The position numbers and the translations under genes were made by a program. From the NCBI GenBank assembly GCA_013397935.1, contig VZRN01011464.1, positions 6,284,177-6,348,176 of the forward strand: a DNA stretch of 64,000 nucleotides. Direction: 5' to 3'. Origin of the DNA: Dasyornis broadbenti. Taxonomy: Eukaryota > Chordata > Aves > Passeriformes > Dasyornithidae. Shown here piece by piece: positions 54,101 to 64,000 of the stretch (within the stretch, counting starts at the first letter, position 1; each line of letters opens with the position of its first letter). The notes under the pieces were generated by a model. The model was given only the letters and a program-made list of their open reading frames with translations. It made no database searches and had not been told where the DNA came from.

Positions 54101-57100
54101 AGAAAGTAATTATTCACAATGAAAAAAATTCAATTACTTACTCGGCTACATTGAAAACATATTTACCAGGGGGAAAAACAAAAAAAAACCACAGAGAGAG
54201 TTACCCTGATTTAAATTAAGTAGTTCCATTCATCATGATTGCTGACATACATGAAAAATTTCTAAATAATTTTATTTCATACTTATACACTATGAAATGA
54301 CATACTAAAGCAAATTTTCTTTATTTCACATCAAAGACAACCTCTCTGTAAAGGTGCTGGGACAGTTGGTCCCAGTTCCCCAAAGCACCCACCCATTTGT
54401 ATTTCTCTGGCTACATGCTGCGCCTTAAATCGATGTTGTACAATGACGTAAGGCTCAGGTGTAGCAATGTAGGTTCTAAATCCTGTTTCTGCACAGACAC
54501 ATTAGGAACAGACCTTTTCCCAGGAAACATAACAATGCAGCTACTTCAGTCACTATTCCTACAGAATATAATCAGAAATGTATCAAAACAAGAAAAACTA
54601 ATCAAAGACCAATAAAAAAAGAAAAGAATAAAAGGGACTTGGTCTAATGGGATCTACAGAAGATGCTTTTCTATTTTATTTCTTCTTCTAAAAAAGGTGA
54701 TAGATAGACCAGTGTACAAATTTTCAACTGCTTTTATTCCTAATGGAGCACTGTTATCATGTTTGAAGGTACATTTCACTGATTTGTCATATTAGTAAGC
54801 ACGCTGTATGGTTCAAATGATCCATTTATAGTGGAACCTGAAAACATTCACTTCAATGCTGAAGCTAGCACCAGAAGGCTATTTGACCCCATTTTCTGCT
54901 TACTCGCAGTGAACAAGGTGTGCTATTTATTGCAATGAGGCTGTTATTACTGTTACATATGCATTAATGCACAAAAGGTAGTTTCTGTTCTTTCATAAAT
55001 TTAAATTGCTGGTGCTTCTAAGCATTTCCAGTGACTGTAAGTGGAATTTTCTTCATAAACAATCTGTGCACATCTCTGTCAAGAAAATAAAACAAGGAGT
55101 CACCTCTTGTATGAACTATCTACATACACAGAATTTCAATTACTGGAAACTCAAACCCAAATGATTTTCTTCCGAATTTGTTTCTGATTGAAGCTACCTA
55201 CATATGTGTAACCTATATGCATGTGTGTGCAGAAGGTAGAACTCTGGGCTGACAGCGAGAGCAGCAATTAACATCAGGCAGGAATCAAAGGCGTGATGGA
55301 AGAAAGGAAGAACGAGACTGGACATAAAGCTGCTTGTACTGGAGCAGCTAAATCAAAGAACTGAGTGATGCATTGGCAATCAGCAGAAGAAATGAATTGC
55401 AAAAACAAGCAGAGAAAGACCAGCAAGTGAAAAAGCAGCAGTATAAACCTGATCTCTTCAAAGATACAAAGGAAAAACAAGCAGCAGCAAATGAAGGAAA
55501 CTGGAGAAGAATGGGCAGCTTATTCAAAAGGGATGGATGATACTGTAATTCCTCTGAGACTGCCTAAGACAGTATTTCTTTCAATGTTTGAGAGAGATGT
55601 CAGGATGATATATGTAGATATTTAGTTGAAAGAATGGGAGAGAGAATTCTGGAAAATCACACTAACATTACTAGAAGTCTTTAGAAAACAGTACGAAGGA
55701 AAACAGGCTTATTCTACGTTCCACAAATCAGACAGGCATCCTGTCTCCTGGGGACTAAAATACATAAAATTGGAGAAGACCCCAACAACAGCAAGACAGA
55801 GGTTACTGACAGTTTTTCACAACGGAATAAATAATTAAGCTTAAACCTCCTTCACATGGATCTGGAGCAAGTGTCACAGGCAACAAAAGATGTTCAAAGA
55901 GGTGCAGGCTCAGGTAATCCCCAGAAAGGAATCTTGCCCACAAAGGAAAAAACCAATGGCCCAGAAAATAGAGTCATCAGAGTTTGGTGATGTCTGGCCA
56001 CAATAAACACAAAAACCAGTGGGTGAGTAAAACTCTCAAAGAGTTTCTAAAAAGTCCATGAGAAAAGTAAGGTCAAAGTTGAAAATACAATTTTTCAGCC
56101 AAAAGAGAAGAGATGTGAGACACTTGTGCACCACACTTCATGTAAAAACACAGAGAAAGAATTATATAAATGAAGCAATTTTAAAAAGAAACATGTCAGA
56201 GTATCAAACAGAACAGTATTATAGTCAACACACCTGCTGTGTCATATACACAGGAATTTTGCTTTGGCTACAGGGAAAAAAATGTTAAAAGTGTGTGTCA
56301 TAATTACAGTATTTTGAACGAATTCTGGAAGAAGTAGAGCTCTCAGTAGAGGATAAATAATTGACTATGGAGAACATGAAACATAACTAAAATTATGACT
56401 GGAGCAGAAGAATATAAAGTTATAATGTAGCAGCATTGTATCTTAAGTGACAAAAAATTAAAATGTTTACTCATTTTTGAAATACTAATCGTTTTCTGAA
56501 TAGAGTTAAAATGGCTTCAAAAACCTATTGTCACAGGCAAAAAAAACGAAAAAAAAGAAAAAAGAAATATAAAGACATTAACCTGTATCAGGAAGTACCA
56601 CAAATTTCAACAAACTGGAAGTATATTAACGGTATATGCTTGCCTTGTTTTGAACTCTTTCCTGGGAGTCTTCCAGTAGCTACTGTTATTAAGATTTTTT
56701 TTTAAATAAATGTGTGAATTTTTCCATTTCACATTTTGACTTAGCAAATGTACTGCTAGTGTGGGAATGAAATGCTCTTAATCTCTCCTGCATTTTTTTC
56801 CTGTGACAGACTTTAATGGTGGCATTGATTTTCTATTTAGTTCTTAAATTTACTGCAAGTGGAAAGCAACTAGAATATACTTTGTGACCTGTATCTCAGT
56901 GCCAGAAGAGCAGATGATTTTTAGGATGTGGACATCTGAACTGGACAACCGCTCCCCTTGGGGACATCGGCATGGGTGACAGACAGCTATGGCTGCAGGA
57001 AATTGGACTTGATTGTGCATTCTGTCCCTTCCAGCAAAGCATATGAATTATTTCTACATATACCAATTTTATTTTAGAGAAGCTTAAAGTATTTGGTTTC

Positions 57101-57591
57101 TGAAGCAAGAAATCTAAGTTTCCACCTCACAGTTATAATAAAGTATCACATTTTAAATACCAAAATCCCTTAACCTTCAGAAATGGTTGTGTGCTTGCTT
57201 CTACCTTCCTAGAAAAATTATTAAAATAAAATGGAATAATTCTCCATTATCAATTTGTACCTTAATTCATAGTAGCACTAACAAATTATGCTGAATGACT
57301 AAGGGATCAATGATTATTGACTGTGAGGCTGAAATAGTAGGAAAAAATTATCAGCATAAAGTGTTTGAGGTGCAAAGCTGTTTAAACAGCACCTTCAGAT
57401 GAGGACCTTCTGCAATGTAGTCAAATGTTTTATGAAACATCCCAGTAACAATTATTTTAAGTAGGCAGTGAAATATATTGCCTTCAGGAAAATTCAAGCC
57501 AGTTTTCTGATTTTTAAATTGTAGGAAAATGCATCTTATCCAAGTAGGATACACAAAATGGTAAATATGCTGTTGTTAAAGAAATGTTGTA

Positions 57592-57631
57592 ATACCAAAC
57601 ACCGCTCTTTATGCAGTGTGGTGTTTGGTAT
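57592..57631. repeat. Perfect 12-bp inverted repeat (hairpin)
   Basis: The arms ATACCAAACACC and GGTGTTTGGTAT pair exactly around a 16-base spacer. Two further pairs (one of them G:U) can extend the stem. It is too short for a typical microRNA precursor and could be the remnant of a small inverted-repeat transposon. Confidence 0.9.
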
Positions 57632-57920
57632 AGTGATACTGTGCCTGATCAAAATTATATCCCAGAGCGAGAACTAGGTGTTTTCAAAAATCTAGCTAAT
57701 GAGAGATGACTCCCCTCTGCTTACTGAGAAAGAGAATGTACTCTACCTCCTAAAGAGAACAACAGCTGTCCTTTAATGGCCATCAGTCTTTTCATTAACA
57801 TCTTCCAGAAGGCAGTTCAAAGCTCAGGGTGATGTATAGATTTATTCTGTGAAACTTACTATCAAACATGCCCTCTTGTCAGTGCCATCTGAAACACGGC
57901 TGGGTTTTTGGTTGTTTTTA

Positions 57921-58006
57921 AACAAAAACAAACAAACAAAAACCCAAACAAAAAACCCCCCCAAAATTAAGAGAGATAATTAAAAAGAAGAAGAAAAAAA
58001 AAAAAA
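57921..58006. repeat. A/C-rich low-complexity tract
   Basis: AAAC/AAAAC units lead to a short run of C and then an A/G-rich A run. Low complexity; no gene is visible. Confidence 0.85.
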
Positions 58007-58309
58007 TAGAGTTTGAAATTATGCAGTGCCCTACTGGGTACTAAAGCATAGAAAGCAGAAAGAACAAAGCCATGGATACATATATATATATGCAGCTTTA
58101 TATTATATTAAAAATTACACTGCCCGAGAAATGCGCACTGCTACATTGCCTCTCTGTGGATAAATTGATGCTTTAGCACAATGCTTAGTTAGCATTTTGG
58201 CAAAGACAAGCTCTCAGAAAATAACTTGCAATATATACCGAACTAAATATCCTACGTATATCTTTCCCTACGGTGAATGCAGCGGTGTTTAGTGCTCCCT
58301 GAAAAGGTA

Positions 58310-58423
58310 GATTACCTTATTTTTATAGTGCAGAACATGCGTTCAGACAGTTCCATTCAACAGATGGATTACATCATTTTTGTAGTGCAGAGCATGCTTT
58401 CAGACACCTCCACTCAATAGAGG
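58310..58423. repeat. Tandem duplication of a 57-bp unit (two copies)
   Basis: Unit 1 (58310-58366) starts GATTACCTTATTTTTATAG and unit 2 (58367-58423) starts GATTACATCATTTTTGTAG. They align without gaps over 57 bp with about 10 mismatches (about 82% identity), indicating an old tandem duplication. The function is unknown. Confidence 0.9.
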
Positions 58424-61400
58424 GATTTCATATTCTGACCAGAGCCTGCCTTCTTTTGAATGTTTCAAAGGTGTTACCCTGATTTGTAAGTACAAACATA
58501 GCCCTCTCAGGGCTCCCCAAAGGGAGATCAAACAATGCAGTTGCTTGGCATAGGGAAGAAAGGATTTGGGTGTGATCGTTGTGCCAAAGGCTATTAAATC
58601 AAGGCAAAAATAAAAGCTGGCAAATGCATTACACCTGAAGTTTTCCTTTCTACTAGTAGCTCTATTTCCTACAGCAACTTGTTTTTTTCATTTTTCCTTT
58701 ACAGAAAAAACATTGATAGAGATTCTCATCTACTGTAAATGAGGACGCAGAAACAGAAAACACAACACTGAATAGAAGTAAAAGTGTATTACTGCGTAAG
58801 AACCAAGGGAATGGTTAATCTTTATCATTAAATTCTGAAGGAACGGGATTGTGAATTTACAGCAAGGATTTCAAACAATAGTACCATACTGCTACATGAA
58901 TACAGGACTTACAGTTAAGAAGAAACAGAAGGAAGTAGTGACTCAAATATCAAGAGACCTATAATACATGCTTTTGGAATAAACAGTGAAAGAGGAAAAA
59001 CAGAGAGATGAAGGGGAAATCTATTAATTCTAAATATGTATTTATTTGATATTTGGGGGATGGGGAGGAAGAATGCAATTCAAATAATTTATCTGGTTGT
59101 CAGCAAAACATTCAAAGTTACGTACATAGAACAACCATCATTACTTTAAAGTAAAGTGCAAAGATGGATTCAAAAAATGTAGACTGGATGACTGATCAGG
59201 AAGCTACACTGGTAAAGTGAATATGGGTTTAAGAAGACATTGTAACTGAAGGTTGTAAACCATCAGTTTTAAACATAACTTCAGTATTTTTAGTGGTTTA
59301 TACTAGTGACATAAAATCTAAAAAGCTCTACCAGTGAAGAGTCATGGTCTGAAAGACATGTGCAGAGAATTCAGGCATGAGTAGTAGAAACGGGATTATA
59401 TCTAACTGAATATTCTCTTAGAAGGTTCACCTTCTCACAGTTTAAAAAGTCAGAGGCAGAAAGAGCCAGATGTTCTTCAGTATTAGTGTCATTGCACAAC
59501 TACTGATGTTGAAAGACGATGCTTGTACCAGAAGTAGAGCTGGTGACTACATCTACAGGGATTATCAAAAAAACCCAAAAAACAAAACAAAATCAAACAA
59601 ACAAAACAAGCAAAGAGAGAGGAAAAAGGAGTTCAACATACATCACAACAGCATTAGGCAATCATAAAGCCAGAACTACAAGCGCTATGGAAGCAGGCAG
59701 AGTCTGACCCCATTAGCTGAGATGCAACATTGGGGAACTGCAGCTCATCCTGCACAGGATCATTTCACTGATCCAGCCTGAGGAACTGGAAACTCAGCAG
59801 TCAAACAGCCCATCCTGACTAAAGCAGCTGCACTGAACAAGTGGGTAAAACCCACACATGTCCTGAAACCCATTCCAGTATGCTAAACTTCAGAACATGT
59901 AAAAATAATGTTACTACTACTAAATCAACCCACATTAAGGGGTTTCGGGCAGGAAAAAGATATATGTTGGGGTTGTTGGTTTTTTGTTTTTTTTTTTCTA
60001 GGATTAACAAAATTGTAAGATTGCAGTCTGAATTTTGATCTATTTTTTTAAATTTTTCATTTGATTTTGAAAAGCTTTATTGCAACAAAATGTATGACAT
60101 TATAATTCACAAGTGTTTTAGAACTCTTCCCCATAGTAGCACAGATTTCTCCTAATATTTATCCCAATTTGTACCATGAACAGATTTTGGATTTTGTCTG
60201 CTGTTGTAGGACTCTTGGTACAATCACCTCAAGCATAATTTCCATAGGCCTGAAAATGAAATCTTTGAGACCAATCATCCTCTCAATGATATCTACATTC
60301 TCACTCAGCTCCTGGTAACAGATCTGTGATACAAATAGTTTTGATCAAAATTAAGATGACGTAATTTAAAAGTAACCTCTTTCTTCCTTTTGAGAAACTA
60401 AACATCCCTACTCCTAAGGAGCACTCACTATAAGTTGGTTCTTTCAAAAACATGATGCTAATGTTGAGTAATCAATAATAGACTGCAAGTGAATTAATGG
60501 GCACCGTGTAATCATCAGTGATGAAACAGCCTCTGGAACTGGAAAACTGAATTTTCTCTCAAATATATAAACACAGAGATTTTTAAATGTTGTGTTCCTG
60601 TCTATCCCCAATATACAGGAAGTGTTCCTTTGAGGGATTTAATGACATAAATATCAGCAGAAATCTGAATCTTCTCTTCATGATGTAAAATATTCCTCAA
60701 CTGATATATAAAAGCATGCATAGGGTATTACCATACGAGGGTAAGATACAGGTAAAGTGATAAATCTTCTTAAAGCACTGTGGCTTCATGTCAGATTTAA
60801 AGCTGCCCTGGATCAGGGTGTAACTTTTTCTAAAATATGAATATTGCTAGAGGGAACTTCTAACTCTATGCTGCCTTAGAAAGATTGTTCAAGTTTTGTT
60901 TCAATATTTAATGAGTTCTCTATGATATTTCAAAAGAATGACTAGAAAGAGACCATTACAGAAGTACTCTTTTATGGCTGACATGAAAGGGATATGTATA
61001 GTGAAATTAACAGTTAATCAGGGCTTCTGAGAGAACTCAACTAATGCATTTATCATTAACTTTACAAACATGTTCTTGAAAATCAAGGAGGTTTTTTTTT
61101 TCTTTTCTCTTTTAAAACAGGATTTTAGTACATTTTTTCATTCATCAAAGCAAAAGGTTCATGATACTTTTCAAGAACCCTTATACTGTGAAAAGAGAAA
61201 CTAGTACTTGATTCTTTTCTTTTTCTGTGAAGAATCTTCCTATTATTGTCTATTTATTATAGTCTATTTATTATTATGCAATTTTTTTAAAAATAATTTT
61301 TTTGCAGCTAAATTAAAAAAAAAAAAAATCTATCTTCCTAGATACAATGTAGGACTTCATTTGGATGTAGTGAGAAGAGACAGCATAGAAGTCGCTAATG

Positions 61401-62314
61401 CAGGAATGAATCATCTTTTAATGGACTTTATATATTAGCTAAAACCAGATTCTGGCTGTTCTCCTGTCCTTCTTGGGGAGATCTACCTGAGATCAAAAGA
61501 GGTTTGGTCAGGCCAGGTCTCAAAAAACAACACACAGTAGGACAGAAGTCTTTCAAAACCTGCCACATGATGAAAATAGAGTTCTGATACTTCAAATCCT
61601 ATTATTAATTTACAAAGAGAAGATAAATCCACACTCTTGAAGTGCACTTGATGCATTGCTAAGGGTCTGGGAGATTAATCGTGTGCTTTTTATTTTGAAG
61701 AATGCAATTTCTCCACATATTTTTGTGGGTGCATAGAATTCCTCATAGTGTTATGCACAAACACTCTTTTAAAAATGGAAAAGGCATGTTTGGTTACCAA
61801 ATAAAAAACTCAGATTAAAAAACCCAAGGTCTTATATTTGTCTTATTCTTTTAAATGCTACACAAAAATATAAAATAACTAATATATAAAAATGCACACA
61901 ACTGCACTTTCTATAAACCTGAATAAATTTATGTAAACTAGCTCTTTTAAAAGAGCACCAAGAAGTTTGACTGGTGTACTGTATAGAATTTTAATTCTCT
62001 GATTATCATTAATTTATGTAGTTCTACAGAAGTTCGTGGTGTTTCAGCAAAACGCATTATGAAAATGTATTCAAGGAATGGTATCACAGAATGATTAGAA
62101 TAGAAAATCCTAAAAGTTAAATATTTCTAAGCTGTCTAGTCATGACATAAAAATCCAAAATCCAGCATAGGAGGTAAATGCTTCAAAAGGTTTTGTTTAG
62201 GAAATACTTTCTCTGTAGAAGATATATACATACATATGTGGAGAATCTCTCATAAAGCATTTTTGCACCATAGAAAGTCTCTCTGCCATTACTATAAAGA
62301 GTAGGTGAAGTTTT

Positions 62315-62335
62315 TTATCTACTTTGAGTAGATAA
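62315..62335. repeat. 9-bp inverted repeat with 3-base loop
   Basis: The arms TTATCTACT and AGTAGATAA flank TTG. A short perfect hairpin of this size is expected occasionally by chance in AT-rich DNA. Confidence 0.8.
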
Positions 62336-62431
62336 CAAAAGGTGTTTCCCATTTTTCAAGACTAGATAAATCAAAAGTTAATGGAAACGTTATATTCTGC
62401 ATCAAGAATGTACACTGGTTTAGGAATTAGG

Positions 62432-62459
62432 CAAACAAACAAACAAACCAACCAACCAC
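62432..62459. repeat. AAAC/CAAC tetranucleotide repeat
   Basis: Four CAAA units followed by three CCAA units. Confidence 0.9.
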
Positions 62460-63147
62460 AAGTCATCTGCCCAATTTCCCCTTCCCCTCCATTTCCTTAT
62501 TTTATGTAAGAATTCTGCTCTAACTTTGAGCTGGATCTGACAAAGGCACACAGAGGTTAAGGTTTATATGAAACAGAATATGCCTTTATTGTCTCTGGTT
62601 TATTTTCTCTCTGCTTCCAAAGTGTGCAAGGAATTTCTCAGAGACTAAACTAAAGAAGTTACTTGCTGGATTATATGTAATCAATATACATTATATTAAT
62701 TATAGTACTAAATTCAGGCAGTATACGCTGTATTATTTTTCATATATTCCGTATAATTTCACATCCATTTATTATATATTTATGTATATTTATGCACTGT
62801 GTATTTTACCACACTTCAATACTGTTGTTTCAAACAATCCAAGAAACTCCAGAAAGCTACCAGTCTCTCAGAAACAGTCCCATTCTGACATTGCTCTCCT
62901 CATTTTTCAGCTTCTACAGAATAAGGTCACAGGGAAAAGAACAGTTGAAAATACCTTAAAACAAATATTGTAAAAAGAAGAAAAACTATTTTATCATATC
63001 TAAAATGAAGGAACTAAGTTTTGCTACACATGCAACAAAATCCTTGGTAAAGGAAGCAATAATATCAAGAGATGAGATACCATAAAATCGTAAGGAAACA
63101 GATCTGTTTTCTTACCATTTTCACAGTGTGCATGTTCCCTCCACACC

Positions 63148-63189
63148 AAAGAAAAGAGAGGGGAAAAAAAAAAAAAAAGGAAAGAAGAC
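63148..63189. repeat. Polypurine tract
   Basis: About 42 uninterrupted purines on the plus strand, including a run of 15 A flanked by G-rich segments. Confidence 0.85.
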
Positions 63190-64000
63190 CACTCTTCAAC
63201 AATAATAACTGTGATTTTATATTCCCTGCAAGTGTGGTCCATATTTTGGATAAAAAGCCTGTTATTGGAGTCAAACAGCTTTTAGCTGCTGGAGCGTGTA
63301 ACTCATTCTGAACACACCAGGCTGCTTCAAAGAGGGGGAAATGCTAACTCCTATATCAGTAATTTGCAGTAATAGAAAGCTGTTACTAAATCAATGTCTC
63401 ATCTGGAAAATAAACGTTTCCATTTCACCTTTCACTTAAGCTAGTGGCAAGGGGCTATTATCCTGTGACTTTCTATTAGACCAGCACAATCTCAGACACC
63501 CGTGTGCAGCAAACAATGTCTAAAAGACTAGACACTGTTTGCCAGGCTTGTCCTCAAAAAAACCCCAATAAAACTAAATTAAAAAGAAAGAAAGAAATGA
63601 ACAAAACAAAACCAACAACCAAAAGACCATGCACAGAGTTTTTTTTTTTGCTGGTGACCAAAGTTGTTACTACATTCAGTCTTGCAACCTGTCAGCCTGG
63701 TAATCTCCAAATAACACAATATCCAATTTGTTGGAGACAATCTGGATGCCTTCTGCATTACCAAAATTCTAAACCAAGTAATTAATTCCTGTATTGCAAA
63801 TATTTAATCTAAGAAAGCATGCTACTTGTGTCAGATAACTTTTTGATTTCATAGCAGTCTTTCACAAGATAAGAGACAAACCACGATTATTTTAAAGATA
63901 AACAAAAGATGGGCAGTGACTCCTCAGCATCATGGAGCTTGTTGAGGGCAGCCATGATTGAGATTCACTTCTCTCAAGGATTACTAGAAACAGTTAAGCT

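Larger units (their letters stand above)
37081..64000 (-). other. CACNA2D1: CACNA2D1 intron, at least 26.9 kb, upstream of the first visible exon (truncated by window edge)
   Basis: This is the intron preceding the 36949-37080 exon. The exon expected before it (encoding the VHIPTDIYEG region) was sought on the minus strand to the window end without success, so the intron exceeds 26.9 kb. It contains CR1 fragments (about 39105-39366 and 50973-51142), a long CA-rich microsatellite (41908-41996), several T and A runs, a 57-bp tandem duplication (58310-58423), perfect hairpins at 50800-50832, 57592-57631 and 62315-62335, short tandem duplications near 48963-49092, and one cryptic-exon candidate (50558-50621). 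Nothing else is recognisable. Confidence 0.8.

Noticed and set aside
56930..57020. Possible old CR1 tail (TTGGACTTGATTGTGCATTC then TCCCTTCCAGC)
   Set aside because: Only two short blocks resemble CR1, and the terminal octamer is missing. Too weak to annotate.
62085..62115. CR1-like ATCACAGAATGATTAGAATAG
   Set aside because: The resemblance stops after about 20 bases and the rest does not follow the CR1 consensus.
37081..64000. Search for the exon encoding the VHIPTDIYEG region and other upstream alpha2delta-1 exons
   Set aside because: No matching codon pattern with splice sites was seen on the minus strand; the exon is presumably beyond the window.
1..64000. Prokaryotic-type systems, CRISPR arrays, tRNA or rRNA genes
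   Set aside because: There are no spaced repeats, cloverleaf-like sequences or rRNA signatures. The window is an interior part of a vertebrate gene.

Overview
This is a 64 kb window of AT-rich vertebrate DNA, almost certainly avian. It contains several chicken-repeat-1 (CR1) LINE 3' ends with the typical ATTCTATGAT-type terminus, very few other interspersed repeats, and long introns. It is one internal slice of a single large gene read from the minus strand: CACNA2D1, the alpha2delta-1 auxiliary subunit of voltage-gated calcium channels. Five consecutive coding exons are recognisable. In transcription order they lie at 37080-36949, 22776-22707, 21885-21835, 20754-20655 and 3578-3420. They join in phase without gaps into 171 complete or junction-completed codons, covering about residues 176-346 of the human precursor by my recall of its numbering. 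This spans the end of the VWA_N region, the arginine triplet of the gabapentin site, and the first half of the von Willebrand A domain with its MIDAS metal-binding loop.

Layout from left to right: 1-3419 is the start of the intron downstream of the last visible exon and holds a CR1 fragment and a 104-bp assembly gap. The exon at 3420-3578 follows. A 17.1 kb intron (3579-20654) carries two CR1 fragments, microsatellites and a 145-bp near-identical direct duplication. Three small exons then cluster within 2.2 kb (20655-22776), separated by introns of 1.08 and 0.82 kb. A 14.2 kb intron (22777-36948) carries one CR1 fragment and an unassigned GC-rich block. The exon at 36949-37080 is followed by at least 26.9 kb of the preceding intron (37081-64000), which runs off the window. 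That intron has two CR1 fragments, a 57-bp tandem duplication, several perfect hairpins and one cryptic-exon candidate.

No second protein-coding gene, tRNA, rRNA, CRISPR array or recognisable promoter was found. Open reading frames of 60-137 codons elsewhere are random or CR1-derived. I do not see a new biological system here. The most interesting protein observations are an Ala in place of Val inside the MIDAS loop and an apparent relocation of an N-glycosylation sequon in the VWA domain. The most interesting DNA observations are the dispersed 145-bp duplication and the cryptic exon.
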